A stretch of 8,849 nucleotides of DNA from Deltaproteobacteria bacterium (GTDB taxonomy: Bacteria > Desulfobacterota > Syntrophia > Syntrophales > Smithellaceae), in NCBI GenBank assembly GCA_019136325.1, contig JAGVUJ010000199.1, positions 1 through 8,849 on the forward strand, in the 5' to 3' direction. Every line of letters begins with the position of its first letter. Within the stretch, counting starts at the first letter, position 1. Shown piece by piece: positions 1 to 7,147 of the stretch. The notes under the pieces were generated by a model. It searched no databases, was not told where the DNA came from, and worked only from the letters and a program-made list of their open reading frames with translations. The translations under genes and the position numbers were made by a program.

Positions 1-208
1 ACCAGATCGCGAACATCTGCTGAGGCATCAGCAAAGCATCCAGAGCGCCGAACGCCGCATAAAGAATTCCTCCGAGAATCATCATGGTGCGGATTTGGGA
101 AAGTGACGCCCTGTAATAATTTTTCAAAAAAGGCTCTTCAAGATGTGACAATTCTCCGGAAAATTTCAGCGTGACCGGATGTATTTTCATTTGATTGATC
201 ATCATCAT
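1..208 (-). CDS. N-terminus of a membrane signalling protein (partial, runs off window)
   Basis: Reading the minus strand from 208 gives 69 open codons before the window edge. The start lies in a run of three ATGs (208, 205, 202), with a fourth in-frame ATG at 190. An AGGAAGG ribosome site at 218-224 sits about nine bases before the first ATG and favours 208. The visible protein has a short polar N-terminus with the stretch FLKNYYRASLSQIRTMMI, followed by a hydrophobic segment (LGGILYAAFGALDALLM, about residues 44-60) that looks like the first of several membrane helices. From memory, this 'EEPFLKxYY...ILYAAFG.LDALL' opening resembles the sensory membrane domain of adenylate/guanylate cyclases and related signalling proteins. 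The effector domain is outside the window, so its type cannot be stated. The gene starts 30 bases after the NAD(P)HX repair gene stops, on the same strand, so co-transcription is likely. Confidence 0.6.
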   Translation of the reverse strand, partial: MMMINQMKIHPVTLKFSGELSHLEEPFLKNYYRASLSQIRTMMILGGILYAAFGALDALLMPQQMFAIW

Positions 209-238
209 CAAAAAATGCCTTCCTGGAGTCTGAACACG

Positions 239-1804
239 TTAAACGCCCTGAGGATTATAATATCGCTCATGAATCATGCCGCCTCTGTCTTCCTGCAATG
301 TCTGCGGCAGAGCATTCATAATATCCTGCGCCGTTAATCCGTCAACCCCTTTTTTCGTCGCCGCCAGATCCCCCGCATAGCCGTGAAGAAACACACCCTT
401 GCGCGCCGCCTGATCCGAATTCAGTCCCATGCCGTACATGGCCGCAATACATCCCGTAAGAACATCCCCGGAACCGGCGGTCGCCATTCCCGCATTGCCG
501 CTTAAGTTGACATAAATCCTGCCGTCGTCGGTGCCAACCAGCGAATGGGCTCCCTTGAGAATAATGGTGGATTTAAGTTTTTGCGCCGTCTCCCGCAGAA
601 CCGTGATTTTGTCGGAGCTGATTTCCTTTGCCGACTTGCCGGTCAGCCTCGCCATCTCGCCCAGATGCGGGGTAAGAATGGTTTTCGCCTTTCTTTTACG
701 CAGTATTTCGGGATTTTCCGCCACGGCGGTCAGACCATCGCCGTCAATGAGCATCGGCTTTTTAACCGTCGCCGCCATTTCTTTGACGAGTTGTACGGTT
801 TCCTCCTGTAAGGAAAGGCCCGGGCCAATGACCACCATGTCCACCCTGGCGGAATAGTCGAGCAACGTTTTTTTATTGTTCAGCGCGATACTGCCCGCCG
901 CAGTCTCCTTCTGTGGCAGGTACACAATTTCCCGTCCACGCTTGGCAACAACCGGAATAACCGATCGCGGCGCGGCAAGCCTTGCATATCCTCCGCCGGA
1001 TTTCATAAAGGATCCGGCCGCCAGATAAGGGGCTCCGTAGTAATTGGCGGCTCCCGCAATGAAAAGAACGTCACCCATGGCGCCCTTGTAAGCTTCGGCC
1101 GGCCTGGGAGGCAGAGCAATTGCGTCATTCGTGCGCACGGACAGCTTTTGATCATCATATAAAGCCGGAGGGAAAGAAATGTGACTGACAAATAATTCTC
1201 CGCCTAATTCGTAACCGGGGTAAAGCATGTTGCCGATCTTGGGCAGGCCGAAAGCAACGGTATAGTCCGCTTTGACGGCAACGCCCATGACATCGCCCGT
1301 ATCGCCGTTCACACCGGAGGGAATGTCGAGAGATAAAATTTTCTTTTTGCTTTTATTCATCAGCGCAATGACATCCGCGACCAATCCGGAAACAGGACGA
1401 TCCAAGCCGGTTCCTAAAAGGGCGTCGATCACGACATCGCTATGAGCTAAATCTTTTCCGGCCATTGCCGCGTTCGTCAGTTTCGTTATCTCTACCGGCA
1501 AACGGGTAACGATGCCGAAATTTGTTTTTGCCGCCCCTCTGAATTTTTCACTGCCGCTCAGCAAAAATATTTTGACGCGCGCGCCGCCTGAATGAAGCAA
1601 ACGGGCCATCACCAGACCGTCGCCGCCGTTGTTTCCGGAACCGCAAAATATGACAATTTTTTTCCCCCGGATTCCCGTTCGATTGCGAAGCACATTGAAC
1701 GCGGCCAAACCGGCATTCTCCATCAGGATCTCTTCTGCAATGGACAACTTCTCAATGGCAAAGCGATCCATCAAGCGCATTTCCCCGACACTGGCGATTT
1801 TCAT
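239..1804 (-). CDS. nnr: Bifunctional NAD(P)H-hydrate epimerase / ADP-dependent NAD(P)H-hydrate dehydratase
   Basis: This 521-residue protein repairs hydrated NADH and NADPH (NAD(P)HX). The N-terminal YjeF_N domain interconverts R and S epimers, and the C-terminal ribokinase-like domain dehydrates the S form using ADP. In the N-terminal half (about 1-215) I see the Rossmann-type motif GSGNNGGDG (55-63) and LDIPSGVNGDTG (159-170). The C-terminal half (about 230-510) shows KGAMGDVLFIAGA (240-252), GPGL (327-330), DGDGL (354-358), LTPHLGE (377-383) and NAGMATAGSGDVLTG (437-451), with the likely catalytic Asp447. The length matches the fused bacterial YjeF form. The reading frame is open to 1873, but the ATG at 1804 is chosen because the family begins 'MKIASVGEMRLMDR...' and a GGAG sits eight bases before it. 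The gene follows the alcohol dehydrogenase after 151 bp and precedes the membrane signalling gene by 30 bp. Confidence 0.95.
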   Translation of the reverse strand: MKIASVGEMRLMDRFAIEKLSIAEEILMENAGLAAFNVLRNRTGIRGKKIVIFCGSGNNGGDGLVMARLLHSGGARVKIFLLSGSEKFRGAAKTNFGIVTRLPVEITKLTNAAMAGKDLAHSDVVIDALLGTGLDRPVSGLVADVIALMNKSKKKILSLDIPSGVNGDTGDVMGVAVKADYTVAFGLPKIGNMLYPGYELGGELFVSHISFPPALYDDQKLSVRTNDAIALPPRPAEAYKGAMGDVLFIAGAANYYGAPYLAAGSFMKSGGGYARLAAPRSVIPVVAKRGREIVYLPQKETAAGSIALNNKKTLLDYSARVDMVVIGPGLSLQEETVQLVKEMAATVKKPMLIDGDGLTAVAENPEILRKRKAKTILTPHLGEMARLTGKSAKEISSDKITVLRETAQKLKSTIILKGAHSLVGTDDGRIYVNLSGNAGMATAGSGDVLTGCIAAMYGMGLNSDQAARKGVFLHGYAGDLAATKKGVDGLTAQDIMNALPQTLQEDRGGMIHERYYNPQGV

Positions 1805-1955
1805 AATTGCTGCTCCACAAACATCGAAAAAATTACCCCATAACCTTAAAACATAAAATCGGCAGTTATTCAAATGTGTGACGGTTTCCGGTAATGGTTA
1901 AAAAACAATAAATAATAATTTATGTTGAGTATTTATGCAGATTATAGTTGAAAAA

Positions 1956-2984
1956 TCAACTTATTCTTAAGACTTTGGCGCCGCGGATTTTGCCGTCTTT
2001 TAATTCGCAAAGAGCCCGGTTGGCTTCCTCCAGCGGATATTCCTGCACTTCCGGAACGATTTGCATATCGGCGGCCAGTTTCAGAAAATCTTCAATATCA
2101 CGACGTGTAACATTGGCCACACTTTTTATTTCTTTTTCCCGCCAAAGATGAAGTCCGTAATTCAGGTGCAAAAGATAATCCTGATCTGCCGCCTCTTTAC
2201 GAATTGCGTTGATGACCAGCCTGCCGGACGGCTCCAGGTTTTTTAGCGCTTCCACAACCGGTTTCCAGGCGGGTGTTGTATCGATCATTGCATGCATTTT
2301 TTCAGGAGGTTCCTCCCCGATATCCCCCGCCCAAACCGCTCCCAAATCCAGAGCGAACCTTCGTTCTTCACGGCTGCGGGCAAAAACAAATATTTTTGTA
2401 TCAGGATATTGATAATGGGCCATCTTTAAGACAAGATGAGCGGAAGCGCCAAATCCAGTAAGTCCCAGACGTTGTCCATTCACCAGATGGGTCAACCGCA
2501 GGGAGCGTAAACCGATCGCCCCTGCGCAGAGAAGGGGCGCGGCCTGCGCGCTGGAAAAAATTTCCGGAATGGGAAAAACAAAATTTTCGGATACTGACAC
2601 ATACTGGGCATACCCCCCATGAACGTCTCTGCCGGTAGCTTTAAAACCGGCGCACAGATTTTCATTGCCGGAAAGACAGGCGGGGCAGTGGCCGCAAGCA
2701 AGATTGATCCAGCCGATACCGACTCTGTCGCCGACGGCAAATTTCTGCGCGTGTTTACCGCGTTCGGCCACAAAGCCGACCACCTGATGGCCCAAAATGA
2801 CGGGGAACTCGGGAGGAGGCGTCCTGCCTTCAATTTCGTCCAGTTCCGTGTGGCAAACGCCGCAGGCTGCCACTTTGACCAGAACCTGCCCCTCTCCCGC
2901 TACAGGGTCCGGCATGTCGGTTATTTTCAGCGGTTTTCTGTTTTCCTTTAAACTGGTTATCTTTTCTAAAATTGCCGCTTTCAT
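1956..2984 (-). CDS. Zinc-dependent alcohol dehydrogenase family protein
   Basis: This 342-residue cytosolic medium-chain dehydrogenase probably oxidises alcohols or reduces aldehydes with a nicotinamide cofactor; the physiological substrate is not readable from sequence. The N-terminal GroES-like domain carries the predicted catalytic zinc ligands Cys44 (in CGVCHTEL), His66 (in LGHQVVG) and Cys153 (in LLCAGAIG). The structural zinc loop has Cys97, Cys100, Cys103 and Cys111. The nucleotide-binding domain has GFGASAH (177-183), a variant of the usual GxGxxG. His66 is followed by Gln where most relatives have Glu; I recall this variant in the zinc-binding subfamily modelled as TIGR02822. Length and layout match that subfamily. 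The ATG overlaps the aldolase stop codon (ATGA at 2981-2984) and lacks a strong ribosome site of its own, so translation is probably coupled to the aldolase. Co-expression with sugar-phosphate enzymes hints at a role in central carbon or redox balance, but this is inference. Confidence 0.9.
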   Translation of the reverse strand: MKAAILEKITSLKENRKPLKITDMPDPVAGEGQVLVKVAACGVCHTELDEIEGRTPPPEFPVILGHQVVGFVAERGKHAQKFAVGDRVGIGWINLACGHCPACLSGNENLCAGFKATGRDVHGGYAQYVSVSENFVFPIPEIFSSAQAAPLLCAGAIGLRSLRLTHLVNGQRLGLTGFGASAHLVLKMAHYQYPDTKIFVFARSREERRFALDLGAVWAGDIGEEPPEKMHAMIDTTPAWKPVVEALKNLEPSGRLVINAIRKEAADQDYLLHLNYGLHLWREKEIKSVANVTRRDIEDFLKLAADMQIVPEVQEYPLEEANRALCELKDGKIRGAKVLRIS

Positions 2985-4372
2985 TTTAAGGAAGCAGGAA
3001 TTTCCAGTTGCACATCCACCGGCTGAACGTACTTTTCAACCAGATTCTGCGTGTGGTTCATTTCCAGTTTTTCAAACAAAAACGAAAATTGTTTTTCCAG
3101 CCCGGCGCTGATCTTCGTGAGCGCATCCGCCGGCAAATGCCACATATCCTGCTTGAAAGGTCCGAACCCTTTTTTGCGGGTCTTATAAATGAACTGTTCC
3201 TCCGTATCCTTTTCCTTCCATTCGGATTTAAATTCCGTTTTCATATGCTCGTATATGGTCGCCTTCAAGTTTGGAGGAAAGAACGGACTGTCGTAAATAA
3301 TGTTCTGGAAACCCGTGGCCAGGTGAATCTCGGCCGTGCCCATTGCGGGAAACCGGTCGAACGCTTCGTCGGGAAGCGTGGAAGCGCCATGCTGAACAGC
3401 GCCGGCCAGACCGTATTTGGAGCGCGCCACCGCCGATAATTTTTCCAAAACGGCAAAATCAATTTTAACCTTGGCCACACTGCCGTCCGCCAGCGGAACA
3501 CCGCCGTGCGTTGTCCCCGTCTGCACGCTGATTTTGCTGATTCCCTTGAGCGCTTCGCCGCGCTTTTTGAGTTCTTCCAGATACCCGTCCATATAAGCCT
3601 CAAGCTCTTCGACCGTGCTGTTTTTCCCGCCGACTTCGCCGATTTCGCCGCCGACGGATATGGTAATGCCTTCCGGCTCCAGGTCGCGTATCATGGTCGT
3701 CAGTTCCGCCGCAAGGGTGTAGTTGGTGCGTTGCTGTGCGCTGACTGTCGGCTGGGAAAGATCCACCAGCGTGGACGTATCAATGTCAATGTTATAAAAT
3801 CCCGCTTCAATCGCCTCCCAGATTAAATTCTTGACCGTCTGGGTTTCCTTGGCGGCATCGGCGGCAAATTTCTTGGCATTGATTTGAAAATGATCCCCCT
3901 GCAGAAAAACAGGTCCGCGATATCCCGTTTTAATCGCGGCGGCGGTCACGGCGGAGATGTATTCGGCGGGTCTCTGCGCGGTATAATCAATTTCCGAACG
4001 GGCAATTTCAAAAATAACCGGGCCGACCTTTCCTTTCATCATCGCGCGGAAAACGGCCTGAGCCGCTTCATAAGTGATTCCCCGGAGATTGATAGCCGGA
4101 ACGGTGAACCCCTTCGCTTCTTCGCGCCCCATCGCTTCATAAAGAGATTGTATGGAGGCGGATAGAATTCCCAAAGCGGCGCCGGCGCGCCGGATCAGCC
4201 AGCGCGCGGCTTCCTGCGTTGCCTCATCGGAACTGAATACAGCCGTATAAATCAGATCGTCGATCAGTTCCTCCCGGAGCAGAGCTTCATTTAAAACACG
4301 GACATCATTGCCGTCTATGTCGATAATCGTTGAATATTTCCGCTGCAATTCATCTTTATCTTTGTAAATCAT
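2981..4372 (-). CDS. Long, divergent class II fructose-bisphosphate aldolase family protein
   Basis: The predicted 463-residue enzyme is a zinc-type ketose-bisphosphate aldolase, most likely joining dihydroxyacetone phosphate and glyceraldehyde-3-phosphate into fructose-1,6-bisphosphate. Class II hallmarks are FLQGDH with Asp160/His161 (compare HxDH), GGEIGEVGG (241-249) with Glu243/Glu246, THGG with His289, QHGAS with His328, and HLATGFQN (350-357). It is about 100 residues longer than the usual 300-360. There is a roughly 85-residue helical N-terminal region before FTVPAINLRG (89-98), and a charged C-terminal tail after about 375. The GDH motif and the length also recall GatZ/KbaZ tagatose-bisphosphate aldolase subunits. 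The frame is open to 4405, but ATG 4372 is chosen because AAGGAG lies five bases upstream. The fructose-bisphosphatase gene precedes it, which supports a gluconeogenic fructose-bisphosphate role, and it overlaps the downstream dehydrogenase by four bases. Confidence 0.85.
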   Translation of the reverse strand: MIYKDKDELQRKYSTIIDIDGNDVRVLNEALLREELIDDLIYTAVFSSDEATQEAARWLIRRAGAALGILSASIQSLYEAMGREEAKGFTVPAINLRGITYEAAQAVFRAMMKGKVGPVIFEIARSEIDYTAQRPAEYISAVTAAAIKTGYRGPVFLQGDHFQINAKKFAADAAKETQTVKNLIWEAIEAGFYNIDIDTSTLVDLSQPTVSAQQRTNYTLAAELTTMIRDLEPEGITISVGGEIGEVGGKNSTVEELEAYMDGYLEELKKRGEALKGISKISVQTGTTHGGVPLADGSVAKVKIDFAVLEKLSAVARSKYGLAGAVQHGASTLPDEAFDRFPAMGTAEIHLATGFQNIIYDSPFFPPNLKATIYEHMKTEFKSEWKEKDTEEQFIYKTRKKGFGPFKQDMWHLPADALTKISAGLEKQFSFLFEKLEMNHTQNLVEKYVQPVDVQLEIPASLK

Positions 4373-4443
4373 AAGCACTCCTTGCAATTTTTTAATGAGA
4401 CTCAAACGTTAAACGCAAACAGCCCCAAAGTCGCTGTGGGCGC

Positions 4444-4471
4444 ATTAAAGTTTTTTCGTCGAATGATCCAA
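4444..4471 (-). promoter_or_regulatory. Possible sigma-70 promoter for the aldolase-dehydrogenase genes
   Basis: On the minus strand, TTGGAT (4466-4471) is followed after 16 bases by TTTAAT (4444-4449), matching the -35 and -10 consensus at four and five of six positions. It lies about 70 bases before the aldolase ATG. The -35 overlaps one arm of a hairpin. A perfect TATAAT also occurs on the minus strand at 4491-4496 but without a convincing -35. Such matches occur by chance, so this is tentative. Confidence 0.3.
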
Positions 4472-4488
4472 GAGCCTTTGGCTATTGG
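4468..4488. repeat. Small inverted repeat in the fbp-aldolase gap
   Basis: The arms CCAAGAGCC (4468-4476) and GGCTATTGG (4480-4488) pair at eight of nine positions around a TTT loop. No T-tract follows on the minus strand, so it is not a classic intrinsic terminator in the direction of the genes. It overlaps the candidate aldolase -35 element. Confidence 0.5.
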
Positions 4489-4508
4489 AAATTATACCGC
4501 AAAGCGGA

Positions 4509-4538
4509 GGATCGAATAACCCAAAGGTTATTCGATCC
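4509..4538. repeat. Perfect 13-bp inverted repeat spanning the fbp stop codon
   Basis: GGATCGAATAACC (4509-4521) and its exact complement (4526-4538) are separated by a four-base CAAA loop, and the structure includes the stop codon of the fructose-bisphosphatase (4528-4530). In RNA it would form a stable hairpin at the 3' end of that message. A second tiny hairpin (CCGC-AAA-GCGG, 4497-4507) follows directly. No run of T follows, so a 3'-end stabiliser, a Rho-associated end or a processing site fits better than a canonical terminator. The role is inferred. Confidence 0.65.
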
Positions 4539-5475
4539 GTGTTGACAACATGTGTTTCGCCAGTTGCACTTCGTAAGTGCTTCCGATATAAATCGGCGAC
4601 AACTGATTGATCGTCTCCACCTTCACAGAAAGGATGTCCTGATCACCGTCGATGGCGAGGCCTCCGGCCTGTTCCATGATGAAGGCCATCGGTTGCAATT
4701 CAAACAACAGCCGCAGCTTGCCTTTCGGCGATTTTTTCAAGGCCGGATACGTGAATAATCCTCCTTTTTTAATCAGAACCTGATTGATGTCCGGAACAAA
4801 ACCGCCGCTGTAACGGAGTTTGTAGCCGTCATTTTCCAGTTTATCAATAAATTGAAGGTGCGCCGGATTCCAGTCTCGACGCAGACCGCCCGGTGAAAAT
4901 ATCGATCCTTTTTCCTTCAGCCTGATATTTTCCTGAGACAGGACATACTCTCCCTCGCGATTAAGCACGAATTCATGCGCGCCCTTGCCTGCCGAATAAA
5001 TCATCGTAATCAGAGGACCGTAAGTAATGTACAGGGCAGCCACCATGGTATTTCGCCCGCAATCCAGCACCGATTCCTTGTGAATGCCGATAATGGTCCC
5101 GATCGCCAGATTGGTGTCCACCAGTGATGAGCCGTCGAGCGGATCAGCCGTCACGATGTATTTTTCCTGACCGGAACCTATTTTGACGATGTCCTCCAGT
5201 TCTTCCGAAGCATACTCGCGCACGAAACCGGAAAACTCCAGCTGATTTTTCAGTATCTCATCGGACGCACGATCCAGGGCCATCTGTTCCTCGCCGTAAA
5301 TATTTTTCAATCCGGCAAGCTTCCGGTTGGACTCGTGAATTTTCGCGGATATATATTTCCCGACAACGGCAATCTGCCAGATGAGACGTCTTAATTCCAC
5401 CTCCACACCGGCTATCCACATATGCCTTCTCAAATCAACTATGTTTTTTGTGTAATCGCCAATTCCTTCTCCCAT
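4528..5475 (-). CDS. fbp: Class I fructose-1,6-bisphosphatase
   Basis: This 315-residue cytosolic enzyme hydrolyses fructose-1,6-bisphosphate to fructose-6-phosphate, the committed step of gluconeogenesis. The metal-binding core ADPLDGSS is at 110-117 (Asp111, Asp114), preceded by the acidic SEE at 90-92. RYSGGFVPDINQ (221-232) corresponds to the region that contacts the substrate 6-phosphate in relatives. GKLRLLFELQPMA (252-264) fits the family active-site signature, with Lys253, Arg255 and metal ligand Glu259. The usual Asn after DPLDGSS is Leu118 here, a mild deviation. The frame is open to 5556, but ATG 5475 is chosen because GGAGGTGAT lies immediately upstream and the preceding 27 residues look unlike the family. 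Length is normal (about 315-340). The aldolase gene for the preceding gluconeogenic step lies 155 bp downstream, which supports the assignment. Confidence 0.95.
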   Translation of the reverse strand: MGEGIGDYTKNIVDLRRHMWIAGVEVELRRLIWQIAVVGKYISAKIHESNRKLAGLKNIYGEEQMALDRASDEILKNQLEFSGFVREYASEELEDIVKIGSGQEKYIVTADPLDGSSLVDTNLAIGTIIGIHKESVLDCGRNTMVAALYITYGPLITMIYSAGKGAHEFVLNREGEYVLSQENIRLKEKGSIFSPGGLRRDWNPAHLQFIDKLENDGYKLRYSGGFVPDINQVLIKKGGLFTYPALKKSPKGKLRLLFELQPMAFIMEQAGGLAIDGDQDILSVKVETINQLSPIYIGSTYEVQLAKHMLSTRIE

Positions 5476-5735
5476 AATCACCTCCACATTAGTTAAAAAG
5501 CCTGACTGCGCGGGCACGTTTTGCCGGTATGAATTACTGGCTTTATTGATTAACATTCTTTGAGTTTACTTGCAAATATTTAAGGTATAATCATTAAAGA
5601 AATTTCACCTATTATAGCAATAATTGTATGATATATTTCAATAATTTCAAAAGATGCGTCATTTTATCCTTACCGGTCCTTTTTTAAAATTTATGAACCG
5701 GAGGAACGTTTTCTTGCCATGCATCAGCTTAAATA

Positions 5736-5764
5736 TTGACTTTGACCTTTCCTTGCGTTATGAC
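5736..5764 (+). promoter_or_regulatory. Putative sigma-70 promoter of the dehydrogenase gene
   Basis: TTGACT (5736-5741) and TATGAC (5759-5764) are separated by exactly 17 bases, matching consensus at five and four of six positions. The gene's GTG start is about 48 bases downstream of the -10 element, leaving room for a short leader with its AGGAGG ribosome site. Confidence 0.45.
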
Positions 5765-5801
5765 TGCGCCCTCTTTATTTTTGCATGATCGAACATAATC
5801 C

Positions 5802-5807
5802 AGGAGG
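5802..5807 (+). promoter_or_regulatory. Ribosome binding site that fixes a GTG start
   Basis: AGGAGG lies five bases before the GTG at 5813. No in-frame ATG occurs near the start of the conserved protein, so this site decides the start codon. Confidence 0.85.
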
Positions 5808-5812
5808 TTTCT

Positions 5813-6880
5813 GTGGTTTCATCAAAATCGTATAAAATCGCCGTCGTCCCCGGTGACGGCACAGGCCCGGAAGTTGTTGCCGAAGGGTTGAAAGTCCTTC
5901 AGGCCGTGTCTGCATCCGAATCGATAAAATATGAGCTCGTCCATTACGATCTGGGCGGCGAACGTTATAAAAAAACAGGTGAAATTTTACCCGACTCCGT
6001 TCTGGAGGAATTTAAAAAGTTTGACGCCATTTATCTGGGCGCCATCGGTCATCCGGATATCAAGCCGGGCATTCTGGAAAAAGGAATCCTTCTGCGGATG
6101 CGTTTCGAACTCGACCAGTACATTAATCTCCGGCCGGTCAAACTTTACCCCAACGTGCCCTGCCCGCTCAAGGACAAAGGACCGAAAGATATCGATTTTG
6201 TTGTCGTCCGGGAAAACACGGAAGGCCTCTATACAGGCGGCGGGGGATTTCTTAAAAAAGGCACCGTTGATGAAGTGGCCATCCAGGAATCGATCAATAC
6301 CCGGAAAGGCGTTGAACGCTGTTTGCGCTACGCCTTTCAGTATACCGCCAAAAGAAACAAGGCGAACAAATTAACCCTGTGCGGCAAGACGAACGTTCTG
6401 ACGTATGCCTTTGATCTCTGGGAAAGAACCTTCAATGAGCTGGCAAAAGACTATCCCCAAATAAAAACCGATTACGTCAATGTGGACGCGACCTGCATGT
6501 GGATGGTAAAAAATCCTGAATGGTTTGACGTCATTGTGACCGATAACATGTTTGGAGACATCATTACCGACCTGGGCGCCATGGTTCAGGGCGGCATGGG
6601 CATCGCGGCGGGAGGAAACATCAATCCCGAGGGTGTCTCCATGTTTGAGCCCATCGGCGGTTCTGCGCCAAAATATACCGGACAGAATATCATCAATCCC
6701 CTGGCAGCGATCTGCGCCGGAGGGATGATGCTGGAAACGCTGGGCGAGGACAAGGCAGCCGGGAGAGTGGAAGCCGCAGTGGTGAAGCTGCTGGAAAGCG
6801 GAAAACTCCAGAGCCTCGATGCCGGCAAGATGGGCATGTCCACCAGCGGAATCGGCGACTGGCTGGCGGCTAACGTGTAA
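5813..6880 (+). CDS. Isocitrate/isopropylmalate dehydrogenase family protein (3-isopropylmalate dehydrogenase-like)
   Basis: This 355-residue enzyme belongs to the metal-dependent beta-decarboxylating dehydrogenases, which oxidise and decarboxylate 3-isopropylmalate, isocitrate, homoisocitrate, tartrate or D-malate. Visible motifs are [10 protein letters not shown] (11-20), the substrate-binding arginines around [16 protein letters not shown] (93-108), [10 protein letters not shown] (131-140), the catalytic lysine in GKTN (Lys192) and the metal-binding aspartates in [11 protein letters not shown] (243-253). The [19 protein letters not shown] stretch (101-119) recalls tartrate/D-malate dehydrogenases as well as LeuB, so substrate is uncertain. 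The coenzyme loop reads GGSAPKY (282-288), with Lys-Tyr as in NADP-dependent isocitrate dehydrogenase. No leucine-pathway gene lies next to it here. It starts with GTG after a strong ribosome site and appears to be a single-gene transcript. A LeuB or NADP-isocitrate dehydrogenase role are the main options. Confidence 0.88.
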   Translation: MVSSKSYKIAVVPGDGTGPEVVAEGLKVLQAVSASESIKYELVHYDLGGERYKKTGEILPDSVLEEFKKFDAIYLGAIGHPDIKPGILEKGILLRMRFELDQYINLRPVKLYPNVPCPLKDKGPKDIDFVVVRENTEGLYTGGGGFLKKGTVDEVAIQESINTRKGVERCLRYAFQYTAKRNKANKLTLCGKTNVLTYAFDLWERTFNELAKDYPQIKTDYVNVDATCMWMVKNPEWFDVIVTDNMFGDIITDLGAMVQGGMGIAAGGNINPEGVSMFEPIGGSAPKYTGQNIINPLAAICAGGMMLETLGEDKAAGRVEAAVVKLLESGKLQSLDAGKMGMSTSGIGDWLAANV

Positions 6881-6931
6881 TCCGGCAAAAGCAACACCAC
6901 GCAGCCGGTCTACCACCGCAGGGTCGTTGGC

Positions 6932-7108
6932 TCAAGCGCAATCAGTAAACCGACCAGGCGCTTTTTCTACGCCGGTTCCCGCAACAAAAAAAATGATGAA
7001 GCGACCATCTTCATCCGGAATTTTCTGCCCAGAAACTCCGTCGGCTCTGTATTTGATTGAACCTGTTTTTTGAATCCACGAAACGATTGCGGTTTTCTTA
7101 AAAAACAT
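6932..7108 (-). CDS. Possible small hypothetical protein (58 aa)
   Basis: The minus strand carries an open frame from an ATG at 7108 to a TGA at 6932 inside what otherwise looks like an intergenic gap. AGGG lies seven bases before the ATG. The translation begins MFFKKTAIVSWIQKTG and ends with an APGRFTDCA tail. It has a basic, hydrophobic start, a mixed polar centre (PDEDGR at 31-36) and a short hydrophobic strand-like segment FIIFFVAGTG (37-46). Composition is protein-like, without the Arg/Ser/Pro excess of antisense shadow frames. I do not recognise a family. It would converge on the dehydrogenase gene and diverge from the sensor kinase. It may equally be a chance frame or the remnant of a longer gene. 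Confidence 0.4.
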   Translation of the reverse strand: MFFKKTAIVSWIQKTGSIKYRADGVSGQKIPDEDGRFIIFFVAGTGVEKAPGRFTDCA

Positions 7109-7118
7109 TTTTCAGCCC

Positions 7119-7147
7119 TTGCAATTTTACCTCAACATTGCTATCAA
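7119..7147 (+). promoter_or_regulatory. Possible sigma-70 promoter for the sensor kinase
   Basis: TTGCAA (7119-7124) and TATCAA (7142-7147) are spaced by 17 bases, each matching consensus at four of six positions. The kinase ATG lies about 72 bases downstream of the -10 element. No sigma-54 type -24/-12 element was found in this gap. Tentative. Confidence 0.25.

Larger units (their letters stand above)
5476..5812. other. AT-rich divergent intergenic region
   Basis: This 337-base stretch lies between the divergently transcribed fructose-bisphosphatase and dehydrogenase genes and should hold both promoters. The right part has a fair promoter for the plus-strand gene. For the minus strand, a perfect TATAAT is present at 5611-5616 with TTGAAA at 5636-5641, but the 19-base spacing is long. 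A weak stem of CCGGT (5673-5677) with ACCGG (5697-5701) is also visible. Only very short reading frames occur, and none has a convincing ribosome site. Confidence 0.6.

Noticed and set aside
1805..1873. Longer N-terminus for the NAD(P)HX repair protein starting at 1873
   Set aside because: The extra 23 residues are not family-like, and ATG 1804 has its own ribosome site and the conserved N-terminal sequence.
1946..1961. Six-bp hairpin at the end of the alcohol dehydrogenase gene, considered as a terminator
   Set aside because: The stem AGTTGA/TCAACT is short and AT-rich, and no T-run follows in the direction of transcription.
3008..3439. 143-codon plus-strand open frame opposite the aldolase
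   Set aside because: It is antisense to the conserved aldolase, rich in Arg and Phe, and has no ribosome site or family resemblance.
5693..5788. 31-codon frame upstream of the dehydrogenase, considered as a leader peptide for attenuation
   Set aside because: It has no ribosome site before the ATG, no run of leucine codons, and no terminator/antiterminator pair after it.
6371..6916. 181-codon minus-strand open frame opposite the dehydrogenase
   Set aside because: It is antisense to a strongly conserved enzyme, and its His-rich, low-complexity composition is typical of a shadow frame.
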